Positions 1 through 8,054 of a DNA stretch of 64,000 nucleotides are shown piece after piece. Under the pieces are notes generated by a model that made no database searches, was not told the DNA's origin, and saw nothing but the letters and a program-made list of their open reading frames with translations. Within the stretch, counting starts at the first letter, position 1. Every line of letters begins with the position of its first letter. The stretch is from PRS1 sp965250265 (lineage in GTDB: Bacteria; Bacteroidota; Bacteroidia; Flavobacteriales; Flavobacteriaceae), in assembly GCA_965250265.1 (NCBI GenBank), contig CBDFNO010000015.1, positions 124,001-188,000 on the forward strand, in the 5' to 3' direction. The translations under genes and the position numbers were made by a program.

Positions 1-1
1 A

Positions 2-286
2 TTGGGAATTGAAAAGATATTAAGTGGTAACAAAATTAAAGGTGAAATTGGAGAGCGTTCAAATCCTACACCAAATAATGCAAGTAGAATTGGAAGAATG
101 GCATTATCTAACACTTATGGTCCCACAGGAAATCATAAGGCTTCATTTAATAGAGCAAAAAAACAGTTGTCGGAGGTTAAATTGCAGTTACAAAATATAA
201 CTAATAATGTATTACCTGCACTCGAACAAGACCTGAAAAATGCTGGAGCTCCTTGGATTGAAGGACAAGGTTTAATCAAAAATTAA
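2..286 (+). CDS. C-terminal fragment of a BNR/VPS10-type glycosyl hydrolase-like protein
   Basis: Only the last 94 residues are inside the window, and the reading frame is open to the left edge. The tail (PTPNNASRIGRMALSNTYGP, then an amphipathic helix and a final GAPWIEGQGLIKN) is recognised as the end of the large BNR/sortilin-type beta-propeller proteins that Bacteroidota genomes usually label 'glycosyl hydrolase' or 'WD40/YVTN/BNR repeat protein'. The propeller itself is not in view. The helical tail probably packs beside it. These proteins are normally exported. There is no T9SS sorting domain at this C-terminus, unlike the large BNR protein at 47 kb. The family call rests on recall of the tail sequence only. 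Confidence 0.6.
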   Translation: MGIEKILSGNKIKGEIGERSNPTPNNASRIGRMALSNTYGPTGNHKASFNRAKKQLSEVKLQLQNITNNVLPALEQDLKNAGAPWIEGQGLIKN

Positions 287-299
287 ATGTTTAAATTTA

Positions 300-335
300 G
301 GAAGTTATTGCTTTCAAACATCTGTAACTTCCTTT
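300..335. terminator. Hairpin terminator between convergent genes
   Basis: GGAAGTTA (300-307) pairs with TAACTTCC (325-332), an 8-bp stem with a 17-nt loop followed by TTT. It lies between the stop of the plus-strand BNR gene and the stop of the minus-strand crotonase, so it may serve the plus-strand gene. The T-run is short, so its efficiency is uncertain. Confidence 0.45.
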
Positions 336-349
336 ATATGAATATTTGA

Positions 350-1120
350 TTACTCACCTGTAAAATTCGCCTCTCTTCTTTCTACAAAAGACTGAATGCC
401 TTCTTTAGCATCTTTAGACTGCATGAGTTTATGTAGTATTGGCATTAAATCAGCTTTAGCTGCTTCAAACCCTTCTTCAAAAGTTTTTGTAGCATTTACA
501 ATAGTTGCTTGTACACCAAGAGGAGCTTGTTTCGCTATGGTTTTAGCAATAACTAAACCTGTTTCAAACGGAGTTTCAGAAATTTCTTGAATTAATCCAA
601 TTCGTAGTGCTTCGTTTTCATCAAAAGTGTCACCAGTTAATAAGTATCGCATTGCATTTCCCCAACCACAGCGTTGTGCAAATCTAATGGTTGCTCCTCC
701 AAACGGAAAAATGCCTCTTTTAATTTCTATTTGTCCAAAGGTTGTGCCTTTTGCAGCAATGCAAATATCGTTTACCAACACCAACTCTATGGCAATAGTT
801 AGTGCATAACCTTGTAATGCTACAACAACTGGTTTAGTCCTTTTTCTGCCCATTAATTGTACAGGATCTACAGTGTCATCACCAAATAAAGTAGCTCCTT
901 TTGCAATATGCGTCGCCACATCTGCTAAATCCAGTCCTGATGTAAAATGATCTCCTTTAGAATGCAAAAATCCACACCTTAACGCTGTATCGTCTTCTAA
1001 CATAGTATAGGCTTCTGCCAATTCTTGTAACATTTGAAATGTAAAAGCATTCATCTTTTCATTTCTATTAAGTTCAATAAGTAGGACGTGGTCTATTATT
1101 TCTGTTTTAATGAAATCCAT
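350..1120 (-). CDS. Enoyl-CoA hydratase/isomerase (crotonase) family protein
   Basis: A 256-residue protein of normal crotonase length. Members hydrate or isomerise enoyl-CoA esters in the cytoplasm. The first oxyanion-hole segment is visible as HFTSGLDL. The two acid/base glutamates of rat crotonase are present in ALTIAIELVLVND and FGQIEIKRGIFP, followed by GGATIR and a normal LTGDTFDENEALRIGL helix. The odd feature is the second oxyanion-hole loop: the usual GYALGGGCE has become GYALTIAIE, losing all three glycines. The exact reaction is therefore unclear; it could be a hydratase, an isomerase or another CoA-ester enzyme. It faces away from the beta-oxidation-like operon at 2.4-8 kb and could supply its hydratase step, but it has its own promoter direction. 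Confidence 0.85.
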   Translation of the reverse strand: MDFIKTEIIDHVLLIELNRNEKMNAFTFQMLQELAEAYTMLEDDTALRCGFLHSKGDHFTSGLDLADVATHIAKGATLFGDDTVDPVQLMGRKRTKPVVVALQGYALTIAIELVLVNDICIAAKGTTFGQIEIKRGIFPFGGATIRFAQRCGWGNAMRYLLTGDTFDENEALRIGLIQEISETPFETGLVIAKTIAKQAPLGVQATIVNATKTFEEGFEAAKADLMPILHKLMQSKDAKEGIQSFVERREANFTGE

Positions 1121-1238
1121 TTATCTCAATTTTAAGTTCTCAATATACTTGTATTATCAAGAAATTACAATACTAGGATTTTTTTATTTCTTTGTTTTTT
1201 ATAATTAGTGTATTTTTAGAAAAACTAACGTAACATTT

Positions 1239-2285
1239 ATGCGTCTTATAAAAAAAATTATTCTAATTGCTCTCGTTCTTTTTATAGCCTTTGTTGTTAA
1301 TATTTTAATTTCTACTGGTTTCTTTAGAACAGTTGAAAATCATTTTGATGGAGAGATTGTTAAAAAAATAGCTATTTCAGGTGCAGAGGATATTACAATA
1401 AGTACTATAGATAGTTTCGCTTTAGTTTCATCAACAGATAGAGGTATTTTCCCTCCATTAGAAGAAGAAGCTGGTGGGCTTTATCTCATGGAACTAAAAA
1501 CTGAAAAATTTAATCTTAAACCATTAACAACAAATATTAATAAATCTTTTGCGCCTCATGGGATTTCCATATTTAAAAAAGATAGCACCTATAAGGTTGT
1601 TGCAATTAATCATACTTTAAAAAGTCACTCGATTGAAGTTTTTACTTTAAATGGCGAAACATTAACTTTAGAAAAGACATTGACTGATGATACTATGGTT
1701 AGTCCAAACGACATTGTTTTGATTGACGAAAATCGTTTTTATTTTACCAACGATCATTATTATACTGAAGGTATTGGAAGATTTATGGAAGATTATGCTG
1801 GTTATTCTGCATCTAATATAATTTACTTTGACGGCGAAAATTATACCAAAGTTGCTAGTAGAATTGCTTATGCTAACGGTATAAATTTTGATGCAAATCG
1901 CAATCTTCTTTTTGTAGCTTCACCACGTAAATTTTTAGTAAAAGTATATTCTAGGAATTCTGATGGTTCTCTTGATTTTATTGAAGATATTCCTTGTGGA
2001 ACTGGCGTTGATAATATAGAATTTGATACAGAAGGAAATCTTTGGATTGGTGCTCATCCTAATTTATTAAAGTTCACTGCTTATGCTAAAGGAAAAGATG
2101 AGTTTTCACCATCTGAAATAATTAAAATAGAATACAAAGGCAAAGGCGATTATATAGTTGAAAAAATATATGTCAACGATGGCACAGAAATGTCTGCTTC
2201 AACCGTTGCAGCTCCTTTTGGAAATTTAATTTTTACTGGAAACGTAATGGACGATAAATTCCTAATTCTTAAAAGAGCCAACTAA
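1239..2285 (+). CDS. Membrane-anchored paraoxonase (PON)-like lactonase/arylesterase
   Basis: A 348-residue protein with an uncleaved-looking hydrophobic N-terminus (about residues 5-27) that would anchor it facing the periplasm, as in mammalian PONs. It has the six-bladed propeller signatures of the PON family in order: GAEDI (E50, D51), APHGIS (H107), VAINH (H125), SPNDIV (N157), YANGIN (N213), GVDNIEFD (D258, N259) and LWIGAHPN. These align with the PON1 calcium ligands and its H115/H134 dyad. Known PONs are calcium-dependent lactonases with side activity on aryl esters and phosphotriesters. The gene precedes the 2.36-7.97 kb operon by 73 bp and may supply hydroxy acids to it from lactones. 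Substrate is inferred. Confidence 0.85.
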   Translation: MRLIKKIILIALVLFIAFVVNILISTGFFRTVENHFDGEIVKKIAISGAEDITISTIDSFALVSSTDRGIFPPLEEEAGGLYLMELKTEKFNLKPLTTNINKSFAPHGISIFKKDSTYKVVAINHTLKSHSIEVFTLNGETLTLEKTLTDDTMVSPNDIVLIDENRFYFTNDHYYTEGIGRFMEDYAGYSASNIIYFDGENYTKVASRIAYANGINFDANRNLLFVASPRKFLVKVYSRNSDGSLDFIEDIPCGTGVDNIEFDTEGNLWIGAHPNLLKFTAYAKGKDEFSPSEIIKIEYKGKGDYIVEKIYVNDGTEMSASTVAAPFGNLIFTGNVMDDKFLILKRAN

Positions 2286-2358
2286 TCTAAACTATTAAAA
2301 AAAGCTGTGAAAATTGAGTATATTTACTTGGCTAATTTTTAAATAAGGATAGTTCAAT

Positions 2359-3255
2359 ATGAATATAAAAAACGTTACCATTGCAGGTGCAGGAACATTA
2401 GGTTCTCAAATAGCTTGGCAAACTGCTTTTAAAGGATTTAATGTTACAGTATTTGATGCTTTCGAAAAAGGTATTGAGCGTGGCAAACAATTTCATCAGC
2501 AATATGCAAAAGTCTTTCTTAATTTAAGAGGCGCTTCCAAAGAAGAGATTGATAAAACCTTTGATCGTTTAAGCTATACAACCAATTTAGCCGAAGCCGT
2601 AAAAGATGCTGACTTGATTAGCGAATCTATACCTGAGAATCTTGATATCAAAAAAGCTTTTTATATAGATATCTCAACTTTAGCTCCTGAAAAAACAATA
2701 TTCACTACTAACTCTTCAACTTTATTACCAAGTCAATATGCTCAAGAAACTGGACGTCCAGAAAAATTTCTGGCTTTACATTTTGCAAATTGGATTTGGG
2801 ACGCCAATATTGGTGAAGTGATGGGACATCCAGATACTGATCCAAAATATTTTGATAGAGTTATTGAGTTTGCAAAAGAAATAGGAATGGTTCCTATTCC
2901 CATTTATAAAGAGCAAAATGGGTATGTTATTAATTCGTTGTTAGGACCATTACTTTCAGCAGCTGGAAACTTACTGGTAAATGAGGTTGCAGATTTTGAA
3001 ACCATTGATAAAACCTGGATGATTACTTCTGGTACAAAAATGGGACCCTGTGCTATTATGGACATGGTAGGGTTAGAAACCATATACAACATAGAAAAAC
3101 TTTGGGGAGAGCGATTAAATGATAAAATTGGATTGGCTCGTGTTGCTTATTATAAGAAAAAATTTATCGATACTAATAAATTAGGAATAAAAACCAGAGA
3201 AGGATTTTATACCTATCCAAACCCTAAATATAAAGACCTAGATTTTTTATCATAA
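2359..3255 (+). CDS. 3-hydroxyacyl-CoA dehydrogenase, NAD-binding
   Basis: A 298-residue single-domain dehydrogenase that would oxidise a 3-hydroxyacyl-CoA to the 3-ketoacyl-CoA with NAD+. The Rossmann motif IAGAGTLGSQIAW is at residues 8-20, the acidic ribose-binding end of beta-2 is VFDAF, and SESIPENLDIKKAF matches the family core. The catalytic histidine is probably H141 in LALHFANW. The C-terminal helical domain contains NGYVINSLLGPLL and KMGPCAIMDMVGLETIYNI. It is the first gene of a six-gene plus-strand run whose gaps are 12, 9, 5, 13 and 9 bp, so co-transcription is likely. Substrate chain length cannot be read from the sequence. Confidence 0.88.
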   Translation: MNIKNVTIAGAGTLGSQIAWQTAFKGFNVTVFDAFEKGIERGKQFHQQYAKVFLNLRGASKEEIDKTFDRLSYTTNLAEAVKDADLISESIPENLDIKKAFYIDISTLAPEKTIFTTNSSTLLPSQYAQETGRPEKFLALHFANWIWDANIGEVMGHPDTDPKYFDRVIEFAKEIGMVPIPIYKEQNGYVINSLLGPLLSAAGNLLVNEVADFETIDKTWMITSGTKMGPCAIMDMVGLETIYNIEKLWGERLNDKIGLARVAYYKKKFIDTNKLGIKTREGFYTYPNPKYKDLDFLS

Positions 3256-3267
3256 AAAGAAACATAA

Positions 3268-4044
3268 ATGAGTACTATAAAAGATAAATTTAATTTAGAA
3301 GGAAAAGTAGCCATCATTACTGGCTCTTCAAAAGGCATTGGTAAAGCTATTGCAAAAGCTTTCGCAGAATGCGGTGCTATTGTAGTAATTAGCAGTAGAA
3401 AACAAGATACTTGCAATGAAGTTGCTACAGAACTTAAAGCATTAGGATTAAAAGCTATTGCTATTGCATGTCATGTTGGTGATGCTGATAGCAGAAAAAA
3501 TTTAGCTGAAAAAACAATCAATGAATGTGGTGGTATTGATATTTTGGTTAATAATGCAGCTAGCAATCCCATTTACGGACCAATCGAAGACGCTCCATTA
3601 GACGCTTTCGATAAAATCATGGACATCAATGTAAAAGCACCTTGGGATTTAACAAACAAATGTTTGGAAAGCATGAAATCAAGAGGTGGAGGATCTGTCA
3701 TCAATATCAGTTCTATTGAAGGTGAACATCCAGGTTTTGGTCTTGGTTTATATTCTACAAGCAAAGCTGCTATTTCCATGCTCACTAAAAATCAGGCCAA
3801 AGAATGGGGAAGATATGGCATTCGAGCAAATGCCATTTGTCCTGGATTGATTCAAACAAAATTTAGTGCTGCTTTGTGGAATGATGAAAAAGTAATGGGA
3901 CACATCAATAAAAAATTACCATTGGGCAGAATGGGGCAATCGGAAGAAATTGCAAGTGTTGCTTTACTATTAGCTTCTAATGCTGGTAGTTATATAACAG
4001 GGAGTTTACAAGTAGCTGATGGTGGTTATTTAATTTCAGGATAA
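3268..4044 (+). CDS. Short-chain dehydrogenase/reductase (SDR)
   Basis: A 258-residue classical SDR. The dinucleotide-binding motif TGSSKGIGKA lies near residue 18, NNAA follows beta-4, a serine follows VINIS, and the catalytic YSTSK has Y162 and K166. The arginine of SSRKQD after beta-2 suggests a preference for NADP(H). The C-terminus GSLQVADGGYLIS is typical. Next to an ACAD10/11-type dehydrogenase and kinase, the likely role is interconversion of a keto and a hydroxy group on an acyl chain, comparable to LvaD in the Pseudomonas levulinate pathway. That is inference from context. It sits 12 bp after the 3-hydroxyacyl-CoA dehydrogenase and 9 bp before the acyl-CoA dehydrogenase. Confidence 0.9.
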   Translation: MSTIKDKFNLEGKVAIITGSSKGIGKAIAKAFAECGAIVVISSRKQDTCNEVATELKALGLKAIAIACHVGDADSRKNLAEKTINECGGIDILVNNAASNPIYGPIEDAPLDAFDKIMDINVKAPWDLTNKCLESMKSRGGGSVINISSIEGEHPGFGLGLYSTSKAAISMLTKNQAKEWGRYGIRANAICPGLIQTKFSAALWNDEKVMGHINKKLPLGRMGQSEEIASVALLLASNAGSYITGSLQVADGGYLISG

Positions 4045-4053
4045 AAATTAATT

Positions 4054-5265
4054 ATGATTTTTGAACATACAGATAAAGTAAAAGGCTTATTAGAAAAACT
4101 TCAAAGTTTTATGGATGAATATGTTTATCCAATAGAACATGAAGTGAATGCTTACAATTCAAATCCGAAAAACTTATGGACTTTGCACCCAAAAATGGAA
4201 GAATTAAAAAGTAAATCCAAAGAGGCAGGTCTCTGGAATTTATTTCTTCCAAAGAGTTATGGAGAATTCAGTCCTGGTTTAAGCAACTTGGAATATGCTG
4301 CATTGGCAGAATTAATGGGTCGTGTGTCTTGGTGTTCAGAGATTTTTAATTGTTCAGCGCCAGACACAGGCAATATGGAAGTTTTTGCTAAATATGGCAC
4401 ATCAGAACAACAAGAAAAATGGTTAAAACCATTAATGGATGGAACAATACGTTCGGCTTTTTTAATGACTGAACCACAAGTAGCGTCTTCCGATGCTACA
4501 AATATTGAAACTTCAATTATTCGCGAAGGTGATGAATATGTCATAAATGGTAGAAAATGGTGGGCTTCTGGTGGCATGAATCCAAATTGTAAAGTTGCCA
4601 TCGTCATGGGAAAAACGGACGCAAATGCATCACGACATATTCAACAAAGTATGATTATTGTTCCAATGGACACTCCTGGATTAACCATTGTTCGTGCTTT
4701 ATCTGTTTTAGGGAATTTTGATTCTCCTGAAGGTCATGCCGAAATACTATTAGAAAATGTTAGAGTTCCTCTTGAAAATATATTATTAGGCGAAGGTCGA
4801 GGGTTCGAAATTGCTCAAGGGCGTTTAGGTCCTGGTCGTATTCATCATTGCATGCGCATGATTGGCATGGCACAACGTGCTATGGAAATGATGTGTAAAC
4901 GCTCTACAGAGCGTACAACTTTTGGTAAAAAATTAGCAGAATATAGTAGCATTCGTCAAGATATTGCAAAATCTAAATGCGAAATTGAACAAGCCCGTTT
5001 ATTGACACTAAAAGCTGCTTATATGATGGACACTGTTGGTAATAAAGCAGCTACAGATATTATTGCAATGATAAAAATTGTTGCACCTAACATGCTGTTG
5101 AATGTTGTTGATAGAGCTATGCAAGTTCATGGTGCAAAAGGGGTTTCGCAAGATTTACCATTATCACAATTTTACTTATATGGCAGAATGCTTAAATATG
5201 CCGATGGACCAGACGAAGTGCACATGTACCAATTAGGAAAAAGAACTATTAAGGCTTTTAGTTAA
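4054..5265 (+). CDS. ACAD10/11-type acyl-CoA dehydrogenase
   Basis: A 403-residue FAD flavoprotein with the complete acyl-CoA dehydrogenase fold: an N-terminal helical domain, FAD/substrate segment FLMTEPQVASSDATNIET, mid beta-domain INGRKWWASGG, and the C-terminal domain with RTTFGKKL and QVHGAKGVSQDLPL. The C-terminal motif DGPDEVH (residues 384-390) replaces the usual EGTNEI and marks the ACAD10/ACAD11/LvaC branch. Relatives in that branch act on 4-phosphoacyl-CoA made by a partner kinase, giving an isomerised 3-hydroxyacyl-CoA route. The partner kinase is two genes downstream. In mammalian ACAD10/11 the two activities are fused; here they are separate genes in one operon. Confidence 0.88.
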   Translation: MIFEHTDKVKGLLEKLQSFMDEYVYPIEHEVNAYNSNPKNLWTLHPKMEELKSKSKEAGLWNLFLPKSYGEFSPGLSNLEYAALAELMGRVSWCSEIFNCSAPDTGNMEVFAKYGTSEQQEKWLKPLMDGTIRSAFLMTEPQVASSDATNIETSIIREGDEYVINGRKWWASGGMNPNCKVAIVMGKTDANASRHIQQSMIIVPMDTPGLTIVRALSVLGNFDSPEGHAEILLENVRVPLENILLGEGRGFEIAQGRLGPGRIHHCMRMIGMAQRAMEMMCKRSTERTTFGKKLAEYSSIRQDIAKSKCEIEQARLLTLKAAYMMDTVGNKAATDIIAMIKIVAPNMLLNVVDRAMQVHGAKGVSQDLPLSQFYLYGRMLKYADGPDEVHMYQLGKRTIKAFS

Positions 5266-5270
5266 TTTGG

Positions 5271-5987
5271 ATGAGTAAAATTTATTTAATTAGACATGGT
5301 CAAGCTTCTTATTTGTCTGAAGATTATGATAATTTATCGGACAAAGGCATTCTACAATCCAAAGAGTTAGGAAGATATTTTGCAGATAACAACATTCATT
5401 TTAATAAAATATTTATTGGAAAATTAAATCGCCATCAACAAACCTTTGATGGATTTACAAGTGCATTTTCAACTAACGGAATAATATTACCAAATCCTAC
5501 ATTTTTAGAAGAATTAAACGAACATCAAGTACCTGAAGCATTAACTTTAGCTTATGATGATTTTGTTAATCAATACGATGAAGCAAAACAATTATTTAAT
5601 GAAATTAATAATGAGCCCAAACTAACAAGGCGAAATTCTATAAAAATCTTTGAATTATTTATGAGAGAATATACTTCAGGACGATATCCTTTTGAGCATG
5701 AATCCATTCAATCGTGGACAGATTTTAGAATCCAAGCGAAAAAAGGAATTTCAAGAATATTAAAACATACGGGGAAAGGAGAAACAATTGGAGTATTTAC
5801 TTCTGGAGGAACCAAAAGCGCCATAATTGGAGATGCATTAGGTATTTCGGAAGAAAAAATATCAGAACTAAATCTGGCAATTAAAAATGCTTCTTTCTCT
5901 CAACTCCTATTTTCAGAAAAAGGACTCAATGTGTTGAGCCTTAATGAAACGCCTCACCTATCAAAAGAATTAATCACCTTTGTTTAA
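5271..5987 (+). CDS. Histidine phosphatase superfamily protein
   Basis: A 238-residue branch-1 phosphoglycerate-mutase-like protein. The phosphohistidine motif LIRHGQAS is at residues 6-13 (H9 nucleophile). The first supporting arginine is likely in KLNRHQQT. The second catalytic histidine cannot be placed confidently: the segment after the substrate loop reads GVFTSGGTKSA, where many members have a VSHGG-type motif. That could reduce or change phosphatase activity. It starts 5 bp after the dehydrogenase gene. A phosphatase in an operon with a kinase acting on a hydroxyacyl substrate could remove a misplaced phosphate, but that role is speculative. Confidence 0.8.
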   Translation: MSKIYLIRHGQASYLSEDYDNLSDKGILQSKELGRYFADNNIHFNKIFIGKLNRHQQTFDGFTSAFSTNGIILPNPTFLEELNEHQVPEALTLAYDDFVNQYDEAKQLFNEINNEPKLTRRNSIKIFELFMREYTSGRYPFEHESIQSWTDFRIQAKKGISRILKHTGKGETIGVFTSGGTKSAIIGDALGISEEKISELNLAIKNASFSQLLFSEKGLNVLSLNETPHLSKELITFV

Positions 5988-6000
5988 ATAAATCAGAAAT

Positions 6001-7077
6001 ATGTCAAGTGATAATACGATAGAAGTAAGCGAAGAAGAGGCACTTCAGCTTGACAATTTGAAACAGTTTTTGTACAAGCACGATTTAATTAATGATATAA
6101 AAAGTGATATTGAAACAAGGCGTTTTTCAGGAGGTTTCTCTAATCTTACCTATTTATTAAAAGTTGAAAATAAAGAATTTGTTTTGCGACGTCCACCTTT
6201 TGGCGCTGTAAAAAGAGGGCATGATATGAGTCGTGAATATAAAGTATTGTCTAATCTATATTCAGAATTTAAAAAGATTCCAAAAGTATATGCTTTTACC
6301 GAAGACGAAACTATTTTAGGTGCTCCGTTCTATATTATGGAAAAGGCCAATGGGATTATATTAGATTATAAAGAAGCTAAAAAAAGAAACATAAGCCCAA
6401 GTGATTTTAAAAGCATATCAAATACTTGGCTTGATAATTTTGTTGAGTTACACAATGTAGATTATAAAGCCGCAGGACTTGAAGATTTAGGAAAACCAGA
6501 AGGCTATGTAGAGCGACAAATTACCAATTGGGCAAAGCAATATGAAAAAGCCAAAACCGATGACATTCCGCAATCAGAACTTGTTATTAAATGGTTGCAA
6601 AAAAATCAACCAAAAGAAACTTCAAGAAGTTTAATTCACAACGATTTTAAGTATGATAATGTCATGTTTAAAGATGATACCTGGACAGAAATCAATACAG
6701 TTCTCGACTGGGAAATGTGTACACTTGGAGACCCTTTAATGGATTTAGGAACTTCGTTATCGTATTGGGTAACTGATGACGATATGGATGCTTTAAAAAA
6801 AGGATTACCAAGCCCAACGGTTTTTAAAGGAAATCCAAATCGTTTAGAAATTGTAGAACAATACAACAAAAAAAGTGGCAGACCAATTAACAATTTAGTG
6901 TTTTACTATGTATATGGTTTATTTAAACTCTCTGTTATAGTGCAACAAATTTTTTATAGGTATCATAAAGGATATACAACCGATAAGCGTTTTGAACATC
7001 TTAATAAACACACACAATTATTATTTACAATAGCTTGGCAATCCATACAGAAAAATAAAATTGATAATTTGTTTTAA
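6001..7077 (+). CDS. ACAD10/11- and LvaA-type phosphotransferase (APH fold)
   Basis: A 358-residue protein-kinase-like small-molecule kinase. The nucleotide loop reads RFSGGFSNLTYLL, followed by FVLRRPPFG and GHDMSREYKVL, then YIMEKANG at the hinge. The catalytic loop is HNDFKYDN (D215, N220) and the magnesium motif is LDWEMCTLGDPLMDLG (D236). These segments closely resemble the N-terminal kinase domain of mammalian ACAD11 and the LvaA kinase family, which phosphorylate the hydroxyl of 4-hydroxyacyl-CoA. Antibiotic resistance is a common misannotation for this fold and is unlikely given the beta-oxidation neighbours. It lies 13 bp after the histidine phosphatase and 9 bp before the hydrolase. 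Confidence 0.88.
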   Translation: MSSDNTIEVSEEEALQLDNLKQFLYKHDLINDIKSDIETRRFSGGFSNLTYLLKVENKEFVLRRPPFGAVKRGHDMSREYKVLSNLYSEFKKIPKVYAFTEDETILGAPFYIMEKANGIILDYKEAKKRNISPSDFKSISNTWLDNFVELHNVDYKAAGLEDLGKPEGYVERQITNWAKQYEKAKTDDIPQSELVIKWLQKNQPKETSRSLIHNDFKYDNVMFKDDTWTEINTVLDWEMCTLGDPLMDLGTSLSYWVTDDDMDALKKGLPSPTVFKGNPNRLEIVEQYNKKSGRPINNLVFYYVYGLFKLSVIVQQIFYRYHKGYTTDKRFEHLNKHTQLLFTIAWQSIQKNKIDNLF

Positions 7078-7086
7078 TACTATAAA

Positions 7087-7974
7087 ATGAAAACATTAAA
7101 ACCTGATTTCACAAATTTTATTTCTATTAAAGATTTTCCATACAAAGAAAATTTTGTTGATTTTGACAATATCCAAATGCATTATATTGATGAAGGTGAA
7201 GGTGAAACAATATTAGCATTACATGGCCAACCAAGTTGGTGTTATCTCTATCGAAAATTTATTCCTGTACTAAAAAATTATCGGTTTATTGCTCCTGATT
7301 TAATTGGATTTGGAAAATCGGACAAAATAGTAGGTGTAAAAAACTATACTTTTGAACTTCATTTTAAGTCGCTTGTAAACTTAATTAACAAATTAGAATT
7401 AAATGATATTACTTTAGTTGTACAAGATTGGGGCGGACTTTTAGGTTTGAGTTTATTAGGCGAATTCCCCGAACGTTTTAAAAGGGTTGTTGTGTTAAAC
7501 ACCTTCCTTCCTATTGGCAAACCACTTCCTCTTATGTTTAAAGCATGGAAAGCCTTTGCGAAAAATCATCCTTCTTTACCAGTTGGTAAAGTCATTCAAA
7601 AAGCCTCATTTCAAAACCTTTCTAAAGATGTTATTGATGCATACGATGCTCCATTCCCAAATAGAAAACACAAAGATGGCGCAAGAGCATTTCCAATGTT
7701 AGTTCCAACCAAACCTAATCAAGAAGGTGTAGAACAAATGAAAAAAGCCAGGCAAGTCTTATCAGAATGGCAAAAACCAGCATTAGTGATGTTTTCAGAT
7801 AAGGATAAAATGTTTAGTGGTCTCGAAAAATTCTTTTATAAATTAATTCCTTCAAGTAGTGAACAACAAAAAATTATCATAAAAGACGCTGGACACTTTT
7901 TACAAGAAGAAAAAGGAGAAGAAATAGCTATTTATATTGATCAATTTATGAAAGGAGAATTAAAGATAGGTTGA
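7087..7974 (+). CDS. Haloalkane dehalogenase-like alpha/beta hydrolase (HLD-I type)
   Basis: A 295-residue alpha/beta hydrolase that follows the Xanthobacter DhlA pattern along its whole length. The oxyanion region is LHGQPSWCYLYRKF, the nucleophile elbow is VVQDWGG (D114), the acid is in FSDKDKM (D240), and the base is DAGHF (H270). The halide-holding tryptophans of DhlA (W125, W175) have counterparts W115 and W154 in FKAWK. One change stands out: HGEP of DhlA is HGQP here. An aspartate nucleophile is shared with epoxide hydrolases, but W115 and W154 favour a dehalogenase. It is the last gene of the operon and a strong hairpin follows 20 bp after its stop. The natural substrate is unknown. 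Confidence 0.8.
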   Translation: MKTLKPDFTNFISIKDFPYKENFVDFDNIQMHYIDEGEGETILALHGQPSWCYLYRKFIPVLKNYRFIAPDLIGFGKSDKIVGVKNYTFELHFKSLVNLINKLELNDITLVVQDWGGLLGLSLLGEFPERFKRVVVLNTFLPIGKPLPLMFKAWKAFAKNHPSLPVGKVIQKASFQNLSKDVIDAYDAPFPNRKHKDGARAFPMLVPTKPNQEGVEQMKKARQVLSEWQKPALVMFSDKDKMFSGLEKFFYKLIPSSSEQQKIIIKDAGHFLQEEKGEEIAIYIDQFMKGELKIG

Positions 7975-7994
7975 ATAAAAAACTATTATTAAAG

Positions 7995-8026
7995 AAAAAC
8001 CAGTAATTAAAAAATTACTGGTTTTT
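7995..8026. terminator. Strong bidirectional terminator
   Basis: A perfect 14-bp stem (7995-8008 with 8013-8026) and an AAAA loop, with A-runs on the left and T-runs on the right. It separates the end of the plus-strand catabolic operon from the end of the minus-strand repeat protein and can work on both strands. Confidence 0.85.
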
Positions 8027-8054
8027 ATTATCCTTATTAAATCTTAGCCTTTTT

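Noticed and set aside
2904..3416. Minus-strand ORFs inside the 3-hydroxyacyl-CoA dehydrogenase and SDR genes
   Set aside because: They are antisense shadows of well-supported genes with no recognisable product.
6001..7077. Aminoglycoside phosphotransferase (antibiotic resistance)
   Set aside because: The fold matches, but the specific motifs and neighbours are those of the ACAD10/11/LvaA hydroxyacyl-CoA kinases.
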